Positions 1 through 6,720 of a DNA stretch of 64,000 nt are shown here, in pieces (within the stretch, counting starts at the first letter, position 1; every line of letters starts with the position of its first letter). Under the pieces are notes generated by a model. That model was not told the DNA's origin and did no database searches. It saw nothing but the letters and a program-made list of their open reading frames with translations. The position numbers and the translations under genes were made by a program. The DNA comes from Intestinimonas butyriciproducens (GTDB taxonomy: Bacteria; Bacillota; Clostridia; Oscillospirales; Oscillospiraceae), in contig NZ_CP011524.1 in the NCBI RefSeq assembly GCF_004154955.1, positions 248,001-312,000 of the forward strand, in the 5' to 3' direction.

Positions 1-593
1 AGGACGTGCTGGAGGCCCTGCGCCAGCCGCTGGAGGACGGGCGGGTCCAGATCTCCCGGGCCTCCGGGACCGAGGTGTTTCCCAGCCGCTTCATGCTGGT
101 ATGCGCCATGAATCCCTGTAAGTGCGGCTGGTACGGCCACCCCTCCGGGCGCTGCCGCTGCTCGCCGGGAGAGGTGGAAAAATACCTGGGCAAGCTGTCC
201 GGCCCCCTGCTGGACCGCATCGACCTGTATGTGGAGGTACCTCCCCTGGAATACGAGGCTCTCTCCCGAAAGAGCGCCGGGGAGTCCTCGGCGGAGATCA
301 AGCGCCGGGTGGACGCCGCCCGGCGCAGGCAGACCGAGCGCTTCGGCCCCGACGGCCCGGACTGCAACGCCCGTATGGGGCCCGCCGAGCTGGAGCGCTG
401 CTGCGCCCTGGACGGGGACTGCCGGGCCGTGATGAAGGGTGCCTATGAGCGCATGGGCCTGACCGCACGGAGCTATGACCGCATCCTGCGGGTGGCCCGG
501 ACCATCGCGGACCTGGAGGGGAGCCCCGGCATCCGGGTCCACCACCTGGCCGAGGCCATCCAATACCGGGAGAGCGGCTATTTGCGGCGGTGA
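1..593 (+). CDS. yifB: YifB/ComM family Mg-chelatase-like AAA+ ATPase, C-terminal part
   Basis: The gene enters from the left edge; the frame is open from base 1 and ends at TGA 591-593, giving about 196 residues of the C-terminal end. The sequence has the family's sensor region (FMLVCAMNPCKCGWYGHP), a zinc-like Cys cluster (CGWYGHPSGRCRC) and the GPLLDRIDLYVEVPP segment, followed by the helical lid with a YRESGYLRR-type end. Relatives (ComM in Haemophilus/Vibrio) are helicases acting on DNA branch migration during transformation; in Firmicutes the role is not established. It lies 51 bases upstream of thiI. The Walker motifs lie outside the window, so completeness cannot be judged. Confidence 0.9.
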   Translation, partial: DVLEALRQPLEDGRVQISRASGTEVFPSRFMLVCAMNPCKCGWYGHPSGRCRCSPGEVEKYLGKLSGPLLDRIDLYVEVPPLEYEALSRKSAGESSAEIKRRVDAARRRQTERFGPDGPDCNARMGPAELERCCALDGDCRAVMKGAYERMGLTARSYDRILRVARTIADLEGSPGIRVHHLAEAIQYRESGYLRR

Positions 594-644
594 CAGGGCA
601 TTGTCCGTCCCCGCCCGCCGCCCGAAAGGAGTTAGACAAAATTT

Positions 645-1817
645 ATGACCGAAATGATCCTGCTCAAGCTGGGCGAGCTGGTGCTCAAGGGCGCCAACCG
701 CCACACCTTTGAGGACAAGCTCAAGTCCAACATCGCCCGGCGGCTGCGCCCGCTGGGCAAGTTCCGGGTGTACACCCGCCAGTCCACCACCTATGTGGAG
801 CCCCTCAGCGACGCCTGCGACATGGACGCGGCCTACGAGGCCATGAAGCACGTGTTCGGTGTGGTGGGGATCTCCCGGGCCAAAGCCTGTGAAAAGACCC
901 GGGAGGCTATGCTGGAGACCGCCCGGAGCTATCTGGGGGACAAGCTCTCGGCCGCACATACGTTCAAGGTGGAGTCCAAGCGGGCGGACAAGTCCTTCCC
1001 CATGACCTCCATCGCCCTGTCCCAGTGGGTGGGCGGGGAGCTGGACGACCTCTATCCCAACCTGCAGGTGGACGTCCACCAGCCGGAGCTCACCGTCCAC
1101 CTGGAGGTGCGGGATTACGCCGCCTTCGTCCATGCCGACCCGGAGCCGGGGGCGGGCGGCCTGCCGGTGGGGACCAGCGGGCGGGCGCTCAGTCTGCTCT
1201 CCGGCGGCATCGACTCCCCGGTGGCCTCCTGGATGATGGCCAAGCGGGGTGTGGCCCTGGAGATGGTCCACTTTTACTCCTACCCCTACACCTCCCCCGA
1301 GGCCAGGGAGAAGGTGCTGGAGCTGGCCAAGCTGCTCACCCCCTGGTGCGGACGCCTTACGGTCCATGTGGTGCCCTTCACCCACATCCAGGAGGAGCTG
1401 CGCCGCTCCTGTCCGGAGGACTACTTCACCCTCCTCATGCGCCGGTTCATGATGCGCATCGCGGAGGGGGTGGCCCGGCGCACGGGCTGCCGCGCCGTGG
1501 TCACCGGCGAATCCCTGGGACAGGTGGCCTCCCAGACCATGGACGCCATGGCCGTCACCGGGGCCGTCACCGCGCTTCCCATCTTCCGGCCCCTGGTGGG
1601 GATGGACAAGGAGGAGGCGGTCCGCATCGCGCGGAAGATCGGCACCTTCGAGACCTCCATCCTGCCCTATGAGGACTGCTGCACCGTGTTCACGCCCCGC
1701 CATCCCCGCACCCGGCCCCGGCTGGAGGATGTGGAGGCCATCGAGGAGCCCCTGGATGTGGAGGGTCTGGTAAAAGAGGCCCTGGAGGGAATCGAGCGGG
1801 TCCAGGTGGGCGGCTGA
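645..1817 (+). CDS. thiI: tRNA 4-thiouridine synthetase ThiI
   Basis: 390 residues. An N-terminal ferredoxin-like/THUMP region (about 1-165) is followed by an adenylating PP-loop domain with LLSGGIDSPVASWMMAKRG. ThiI activates U8 of tRNA with ATP and transfers sulfur from an IscS-type cysteine desulfurase; in many bacteria it also serves thiamine thiazole synthesis. There is no C-terminal rhodanese extension, as is usual for the short clostridial and Bacillus forms. The Cys pair in the C-terminal YEDCCTVF stretch is conserved in the short forms. Start ATG 645 has AAAGGAG upstream at about 625-631. It precedes cinA by 37 bases and probably shares its transcript. Confidence 0.95.
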   Translation: MTEMILLKLGELVLKGANRHTFEDKLKSNIARRLRPLGKFRVYTRQSTTYVEPLSDACDMDAAYEAMKHVFGVVGISRAKACEKTREAMLETARSYLGDKLSAAHTFKVESKRADKSFPMTSIALSQWVGGELDDLYPNLQVDVHQPELTVHLEVRDYAAFVHADPEPGAGGLPVGTSGRALSLLSGGIDSPVASWMMAKRGVALEMVHFYSYPYTSPEAREKVLELAKLLTPWCGRLTVHVVPFTHIQEELRRSCPEDYFTLLMRRFMMRIAEGVARRTGCRAVVTGESLGQVASQTMDAMAVTGAVTALPIFRPLVGMDKEEAVRIARKIGTFETSILPYEDCCTVFTPRHPRTRPRLEDVEAIEEPLDVEGLVKEALEGIERVQVGG

Positions 1818-1854
1818 GAAAAATCTGCGGGAAGCCAGGAAGAAGGAAACGCAT

Positions 1855-3114
1855 ATGCCTCATATCGCGGAACTCATCGCCGTGGGCACCGAACTGCTCC
1901 TCGGCAATATCGCCAATACAGACGCCCAGATGATCTCCCAGGGCCTTTCGGAGCTGGGCATCCACGTCTACTACCACACGGTGGTGGGGGACAATCCCGC
2001 CCGGCTCCGCTCCGCTGTGGAGATCGCCCGGCGGCGGGCCGACATCCTCATCACCACCGGCGGCTTGGGGCCCACCTGCGACGACCTTACCAAGCAGACT
2101 CTGGCCCAGGTCTTCGAGCGGGAGCTGGTCTTTGACGAGCCCTCGGCCCAGCGCATCTGCAGCTACTTCCAGCGCCTCCACCCCGACAGGCCCATGACGG
2201 AGAACAACCTCCAGCAGGCCATGCTGCCGGAGGGCTGCACCATCTTTGCAAACGACTGGGGCACCGCCCCCGGCTGCGCCTTTGAGGCGGAGGGGGTACG
2301 GGTCATCATGCTCCCCGGCCCCCCCAGGGAGTGCCGGGCCATGTTCACCCACCGGGCCCTGCCCTACCTCAGGGCTCTGGCCGACGGCACCATCGTATCC
2401 CGAACGCTGAAGATATTCGGGATGGGGGAGTCCTCGGTGGAGGCCCTGCTGCGGGAGCGCATGAACGCCATGGCCAACCCCACCCTGGCCCCCTACGCCA
2501 AGGAGGGGGAGATGGAGCTGCGCATCACCGCCAAGGCCCCCACCGAGGCCGAGGCCCGGGACCTCATCGCCCCGGTGGAGGAGGAGCTGCGGGACCTGCT
2601 GGGAGACGTGATCTACGGCGCGGACGTAAAGAGTTTGGAGGAGGTGGCCTTCGCCCTGATGGAGGCCCAGGGCCTCACCTTCGGCACGGCGGAGTCCTGC
2701 ACCGGGGGCCTGGTGGCCAAGCGCATGACGGATCTACCGGGCGCCTCCGCCGTCCTGAAGGGCGGCGTAGTGAGCTATACCGACGAGGTAAAGCACAATG
2801 TGCTGGGCGTACCACAGGCGCTGCTGGATCAATACGGGGCCGTGTCCCCCCAGGTGGCCGAGGCCATGGCCCGGGGCGCCCGCAGGGTACTGGGGTGCGA
2901 TCTGGCCGTCTCCACCACCGGCGTGGCCGGGCCGGACCCGGACGACCGGGGGAACCCCGTGGGACTGGTATATGTGGCCCTGGCCGGCGCGGAGTTCTGC
3001 CATGTGCAGGAGCTCCATCTGGGAAGGGGGCGCGCAATGGTGCGCAGCCGGGCCTCCCTTCACGCCCTCGATCTGGTGAGGCGGTATCTCACCGGCCGGC
3101 CGTGGGCGGAATGA
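1855..3114 (+). CDS. cinA: CinA family nicotinamide-nucleotide amidase / competence-damage protein
   Basis: 419 residues with the full two-domain architecture. The N-terminal MoaB/MogA-like domain (about 1-170) carries AVGTELLLGNIANTDA and TTGGLGPTCDDLTKQ; the C-terminal domain (about 255-415) carries TAESCTGGLVAKRMTDLPG and TTGVAGPDP. The C-terminal domain is the NMN deamidase (PncC) that recycles nicotinamide mononucleotide; the N-terminal domain of some members is an ADP-ribose pyrophosphatase. In Streptococcus and Bacillus cinA is competence-associated, so its place after a ComM-like gene is suggestive only. The stop overlaps the next start (ATGA, 3111-3114). Confidence 0.95.
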   Translation: MPHIAELIAVGTELLLGNIANTDAQMISQGLSELGIHVYYHTVVGDNPARLRSAVEIARRRADILITTGGLGPTCDDLTKQTLAQVFERELVFDEPSAQRICSYFQRLHPDRPMTENNLQQAMLPEGCTIFANDWGTAPGCAFEAEGVRVIMLPGPPRECRAMFTHRALPYLRALADGTIVSRTLKIFGMGESSVEALLRERMNAMANPTLAPYAKEGEMELRITAKAPTEAEARDLIAPVEEELRDLLGDVIYGADVKSLEEVAFALMEAQGLTFGTAESCTGGLVAKRMTDLPGASAVLKGGVVSYTDEVKHNVLGVPQALLDQYGAVSPQVAEAMARGARRVLGCDLAVSTTGVAGPDPDDRGNPVGLVYVALAGAEFCHVQELHLGRGRAMVRSRASLHALDLVRRYLTGRPWAE

Positions 3115-3494
3115 CGGCGGAGGCGCTGGCCTTTTTGGGCGCACAGCCGGAGCGCACGGCCATTTTTGAGGCCGTGGAGGCCGCCGTGGCGGAGCTGGGC
3201 GAGAGCGCCATGGAGGTCAAAAGGTCCCAGATCTCCTGGAAGGCCCCCAGGCTGTTTGCCGCCCTGTCTCTTCCTCTGCGCGTGGGGAGGCATTGGCCGG
3301 AGGGGGCTCTGGTGCTCACCTTCGGCCTGGGGCGGCGGCTGGAGCACCCCAGGATCTTTCAGGCCGCGGAGCCCTACCCCGGCCGCTGGACGCATCATGT
3401 GGTGCTGACCTGCCCCGGGGACGTGGACGGAGAGGTGAGCGCCTTTCTGGCCGAGGCCTATTGGTTCGCCCGGACCAAAGGACGGGGAACATAG
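3111..3494 (+). CDS. DUF5655-like small protein
   Basis: 127 residues, starting at ATG 3111 inside the cinA stop (ATGA overlap), so translation is probably coupled. The region MEVKRSQISWKAPRLFAALS and the basic/aromatic C-terminus (HHVVLTCPGD, AYWFARTKGRGT) look like the small DUF5655 family, which resembles a stand-alone nucleic-acid-associated domain. No catalytic motif is evident, and there is no signal peptide or membrane segment. I cannot assign a function; the family name is a memory-based match and is moderate in confidence. A strong hairpin terminator follows immediately. Confidence 0.65.
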   Translation: MTAEALAFLGAQPERTAIFEAVEAAVAELGESAMEVKRSQISWKAPRLFAALSLPLRVGRHWPEGALVLTFGLGRRLEHPRIFQAAEPYPGRWTHHVVLTCPGDVDGEVSAFLAEAYWFARTKGRGT

Positions 3495-3497
3495 CAG

Positions 3498-3536
3498 GCG
3501 GAGGCGCGGGACGGTCAAGCCGTCCCGCGCCTCCGC
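3498..3536 (+). terminator. Rho-independent terminator after the cinA operon
   Basis: Perfect 17-bp stem (3498-3514 with 3520-3536) around a 5-base loop. It is followed by GTTTC and an A-rich stretch rather than a long T tract, so efficiency is uncertain. Confidence 0.7.
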
Positions 3537-3655
3537 GTTTCAAAAAATTTTACCCGGCCTGCAACATCTGCGTTTCCTGAGCTGTATATAAGGCGGAACG
3601 GCAAACGAGCCGTTCCACGCCTGAGCCATTTTAAAAGCAGAAAGGAAAACGTACG

Positions 3656-4176
3656 ATGAAAAAGATTGTGACATTTGCGCTCTGCGCCGCTATGGCCTCT
3701 CCCTCGCCGCCTGTGATGCCGGGGCGGACGGAAAGGCAAACGGCAATGCCCAGACCACCGCTGTTGTGCAGATCCCAGAACCGTGGACGGACTGCGAGAG
3801 CCTGGAGAAGACCGCCGAGCTGACCGGCTTTGACATGGCGGCGCCCGACGCCATAGATGGATTTTCCAGCCGGATCATCCGCGCGATGGACAAGGATATA
3901 ATCGAGGTGATCTATCAGACCGAGAACACGGATGAGGGCGAGATCCGCATTCGCAAGGGCGTGGGCGGCGAGGACATAAGCGGCGACTACAACCGGTACG
4001 CCGAGATCAGCACAGTCCATGTCGACGACCTCCGGGTGACCATGAAGGGCGCCGACGGTCAGATCAGCCTGGCGATCTGGACCAGCGGCGGGTATGCCGA
4101 TTCCATCGGGCTTGGCGGCAGCGCCGACGGCGTCTCCAGCGGCGAGATGTCCGCACTGGTTGCCGCCGTGCGGTAA
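3656..4176 (+). pseudogene. Secreted lipoprotein gene broken by a one-base frameshift in its signal peptide
   Basis: ATG 3656 has an AAAGGAAAACGTACG ribosome binding site and reads MKKIVTFALCAAMA, then leaves frame. The next frame (codons from 3661) reads LSLAACDAGADGKANG, a perfect lipobox with lipidated Cys, and continues to TAA 4174-4176 with about 136 further residues. Loss of one C in the run ATGGC(C)CTCTCC at about 3692-3699 explains the break; restoring it gives a normal lipoprotein of about 172 residues. The mature part has no family I recognise. Its position before sigma/anti-sigma remnants fits a cell-envelope stress locus. It may be a true pseudogene or a base-call error. Confidence 0.75.
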
Positions 4177-4306
4177 AGACAAATGGAGAGCGGGCCGTGG
4201 AGGAACGCTCTGCGCGGCTCGCTCCCTTCCGGCAGACTGGAGGAGGAATCGCGATGGAAGCTTGCCTTGTGAAGAGATATCCGGCCCGGGGCCGGCTTGA
4301 ACAGGC

Positions 4307-4537
4307 GTGGCGGCGATCCGCGCCCTCTGGAGCAGGGCCTGCCCGAGCTGTGCCGCCGGCGGGGAGCGTCCGGCGGGAGAACGCGCGGACCACGAGGCCG
4401 TCAACCGCCGGGCGGAGCGGATGCTCAGCGACTACGGCAACAGCATTTTTCGCCTGGCCTATTCCTATCTGCACAACCGGAGCGATGCGGAGGAGGTCCT
4501 GAGGGAGGCGTATGACTTTGAAGAGACGGTACGATGA
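4307..4537 (+). pseudogene. ECF-type sigma factor remnant (region 2 only)
   Basis: Only a short frame survives. Its second half contains LSDYGNSIFRLAYSYLHN followed by RSDAEEV, the start of sigma-70 region 2 as seen in short clostridial ECF sigma factors. The rest of region 2 and all of region 4 are missing: the frame runs from the DAEEV helix into about a dozen unrelated residues and stops at TGA 4535-4537. The upstream half (4307-4390) does not look like protein. This points to an internal deletion in a former sigma factor gene whose end overlapped the anti-sigma gene. Confidence 0.65.
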
Positions 4538-4680
4538 GATCATGGATAGAGTCGAAGTGACCGACGAGATGCGCCGGCGTATCCTGGACAAGCTCCAGGA
4601 GACCGAGGCGGGGCCCCGGCCAGCCGGGGCAAGTGCGGTACGGGTCCCCCGGCGGTGGAAGGGATACATGGCCGTCTGCA
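4512..4680 (+). pseudogene. Anti-sigma factor remnant (N-terminal part)
   Basis: ATG 4512 overlaps the sigma remnant and reads a typical clostridial anti-sigma N-terminus: RYDEIMDRVEVTDEMRRRIL, then a basic stretch (RVPRRWKGYMAVC) that normally leads into the single transmembrane helix. Homology ends there at about 4675. The frame stays open to 5186, but that sequence is the antisense of another gene remnant. The 3' part, with the membrane anchor and extracytoplasmic domain, is gone. Confidence 0.65.
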
Positions 4681-4905
4681 TCGCGCAGCAGTTGGAGTGG
4701 GAGGCCCCGCAGCCCCGGGGCCTGGCCTCGCCCAGCATACACTCCAGCTTGCGGATCTTATTGCAGCCAAAGAAGCTCACGCCGGTGAGGTCGTCCGGCC
4801 TGAGCCAGAGCTCCACGCACAGCCCGGCGGAGAGTCGCTCCGCCCGATGCAGGGGCGTGGGAAAGAAGCCGAGCTCCGCCCTGGGCAGAGCGGACAGGCG
4901 GGCTT
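4670..4905 (-). pseudogene. D-cysteine desulfhydrase / ACC deaminase-like PLP enzyme, N-terminal remnant
   Basis: The minus strand reads LPRAELGFFPTPLHRAERLS, VELWLRPDDLTG, then FGCNKIRKLECMLGEA and SNCCAMQTA. These are the first ~95 residues of the D-cysteine desulfhydrase family, including the PLP lysine segment (normally GGNKIRKLE). The copy is damaged: GGNK has become GCNK, about six residues are missing before the SNHAMQ motif (here SNCCAMQ), no good start codon is left, and everything beyond the AMQTA helix is absent. The break point coincides with the broken end of the anti-sigma gene on the other strand. Confidence 0.7.
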
Positions 4906-5010
4906 TGACAGAGAAGATGGATTCTACAGGATTCCCTCGCCTTCCAAAGTGTGGCTGCCCCCGGTATAGCAGATCCCCCGGGGGAATGCCGTCACTGGCC
5001 GGGAAATCGA

Positions 5011-5047
5011 ACAGAGACCGTCGCAGCCCAGCTGCGGCGGCCTCTGT
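5011..5047. other. Large imperfect hairpin in a decayed spacer
   Basis: Arms 5011-5027 and 5031-5047 pair with two mismatches or wobbles around CCA. A second GC hairpin (GCCCCGCC...GGCGGGGC, about 5090-5110) follows. They lie just beyond the 3' end of the minus-strand gene at 5119 and could terminate it, but neither has a T tract. The rest of 4910-5118 shows nothing coding. Confidence 0.35.
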
Positions 5048-5118
5048 CTGCTGCGTGCGGAAAAGGCAGTGGAACGGCGCAGGATGGGCCCCGCCCGTTC
5101 CGGCGGGGCTCCCGCGGA

Positions 5119-5478
5119 TCAGAGGTCGGCCAGCCAGTCCTCCACGGCCTCCCGAAAGTGGAGGGGAGAGAGTTGGGCTGCGTTGAAGCGGGCGGCCAGC
5201 GCCAGGACCTCCTCGCTGCGGAGGGAGAGGTCGCAGAGGGCGGAGACGGGCTTCCACACGCCGCGGAGATACTGGCAGCAGAGCAGACCGTAGGCTACGT
5301 AGCGCCCCAGTTCCGGGGAGTGGAGCTCGGTACAGACCACCTGATAGGCGTACTGATCCGGAAAGGGACGTACCTCCTCCGTCAGTGCCTTGAGCTTGAA
5401 GCGGCGGAGATCCCGACGCTCGTTGGACTGCGTCAGCGCCGGGTGCCGCTGATGATACGGACGTTTCCTCTGAAGCAA
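5119..5478 (-). CDS. DUF6514-like small protein
   Basis: About 119 residues if translation starts at TTG 5476-5478, which has GGGAG upstream. The frame stays open further upstream, so the start is uncertain, and an ATG in another frame (about 5495) has a better AAAGGA site, so a frameshift near the N-terminus is possible. The C-terminal two thirds (YVAYGLLCCQYLRG, VSALCDLSLRSEEVLALAAR, LHFREAVEDWLADL) look like the DUF6514 family of short Oscillospiraceae proteins of unknown function. It is divergent from the regulator at 5687. Confidence 0.55.
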   Translation of the reverse strand: MLQRKRPYHQRHPALTQSNERRDLRRFKLKALTEEVRPFPDQYAYQVVCTELHSPELGRYVAYGLLCCQYLRGVWKPVSALCDLSLRSEEVLALAARFNAAQLSPLHFREAVEDWLADL

Positions 5479-5505
5479 AAAAGCTCGCTCCCTTCCATAT
5501 TTCCT

Positions 5506-5534
5506 TTTACAAATCCAGAAAACAATGTTATACT
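5506..5534 (+). promoter_or_regulatory. Promoter for the Xre regulator at 5687
   Basis: TTTACA (5506-5511), 17-base spacer, TATACT (5529-5534). A second, weaker candidate (TTGTTC about 5617, TAATAA about 5640) lies closer to the gene. Both are in an AT-rich strip that contrasts with the flanking GC-rich DNA. Confidence 0.6.
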
Positions 5535-5686
5535 GTATTCGCGCTATGGAAAAAAATTCTTGCAAATCCAGACACAGTAAAAACAACATATTCATTGTAT
5601 CCGCTGGGCGGAAATTGTTCAATACCCAAAGATGGTGTAATAAACCTACGGATGGTGGAATATATTGTGGATGGGAGCGGACGGGA

Positions 5687-6130
5687 TTGATCGCGCTGAG
5701 GTTGAGACAGTTGAAGATGGAACGAGGTTTGACCAATTCGGAACTGGCCGAGCTCACCTGTACCCCCCTCTCCACGATCGTGCGGCTGGTGAGCGGTCAG
5801 ACCACCAATCCCACCTGGGACGTGATGCTGTCCATCGCGGAGGGGCTGGACGTTCCGATGGACGAGTTCTCCACCCGGCAGAACAAGCGCACCATCCGGG
5901 AGAACGAGATGAATCACATGCAGAAGTACCGGGTACTCGGCAGCAGCGGAAGGCAGGCGGTGGACGAGTGCCTGGAGCGGGAATATGTACAGTGGCTGAG
6001 GCTGCTGCAAAAAAAGGGAAGCAGGATCTCCTACAAGGAGACCATCGACCGGATCTATGACCTGGACAAGGAAAAGCTGGACCGCCTGCTCTCCCTGCTG
6101 GATGAGCTTGAGAGGAGAGGCCAACTTTAA
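5687..6130 (+). CDS. Xre-family helix-turn-helix regulator
   Basis: 147 residues from TTG 5687. That start puts the protein at LRLRQLKMERGLTNSELAEL, directly before the HTH; ATGs further upstream would add unrelated residues. HTH_3 domain occupies about 1-60 (TPLSTIVRLVSGQTTNPTWD is the recognition region). The remainder is a helical, charged domain ending in LDRLLSLLDELERRGQL, with no enzymatic motif. It probably regulates itself or the divergent DUF6514-like gene. The stop lies in an AT-rich near-palindrome (CCAACTTTAAAATTGG, 6121-6136). Confidence 0.8.
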   Translation: MIALRLRQLKMERGLTNSELAELTCTPLSTIVRLVSGQTTNPTWDVMLSIAEGLDVPMDEFSTRQNKRTIRENEMNHMQKYRVLGSSGRQAVDECLEREYVQWLRLLQKKGSRISYKETIDRIYDLDKEKLDRLLSLLDELERRGQL

Positions 6131-6343
6131 AATTGGTGCGATCAATATTAAAATTGGCATAGAATTGCGCGGACGTGTGGGGCCGAAATGGTGAGAAAAG
6201 GTGGCCTGTACCGGTAAGAAACGGGCGGGAGGGTGCGAGAAGGGGAAATATGCACAAAAAACAGGAGAAATTTGATTTGACGCCATGGTGTATCATAGAA
6301 GTGAAATCAGGGGGGCGCAGCTCCCCAAGAAGAGGTGTCAGAT

Positions 6344-6496
6344 ATGTCCCTGAAGGTGGAAAAGAAAGACGCGGCGAAGGCCCATAGCGGCGCAAACAAG
6401 ACGCAGAGCAGGCGGTATCCGCTGGCTCCGCTGTCCAATAACGGCGTGTCCGCCCGGGGCGGCGGCCTGTGGGTGGAGATGGCCAAATACGCCTAG
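6344..6496 (+). CDS. Possible 50-residue small protein
   Basis: ATG 6344 is preceded by AGAAGAGGTGTCAG, a plausible ribosome binding site, and the frame runs to TAG 6494-6496. The product is basic at its N-terminus (MSLKVEKKDAAKAHSGANK) and Gly-rich near the end (SARGGGLWVEMAKYA). It has no Cys, signal peptide or membrane segment. I recognise no family; it could be a remnant. The surrounding 590-base gap (6131-6720) otherwise holds only the terminator below. Confidence 0.35.
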   Translation: MSLKVEKKDAAKAHSGANKTQSRRYPLAPLSNNGVSARGGGLWVEMAKYA

Positions 6497-6601
6497 GGCT
6501 CGTTTGAATACGGCCTTGCCGGGCATATCGCCGGTCTCCAAACAGGTCCTGCGTCTGAGCTCGTTTCCCGGAAAAAGAGCCCCCAGGAAGGGTTTTGGAA
6601 A

Positions 6602-6640
6602 ATGGACCGGCGCCGCATTTGCGGCGCCGGTCCATTTTTT
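6602..6640 (+). terminator. Rho-independent terminator
   Basis: Perfect 15-bp GC-rich stem (6602-6616 with 6621-6635) with an ATTT loop and a six-base T run. It separates the region upstream from the GTPase operon that starts at 6721. Confidence 0.9.
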
Positions 6641-6720
6641 GCGCCGCGGATAACCCGGTTGATTCATGGACCGGGGAATGATATCATAAGGAAGACGACT
6701 TGAGGATATGGAGAGCGGAT

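Noticed and set aside
4512-5186. 224-residue protein continuing the anti-sigma frame
   Set aside because: Only the first ~55 codons resemble an anti-sigma factor; the remainder is antisense of a PLP-enzyme remnant.
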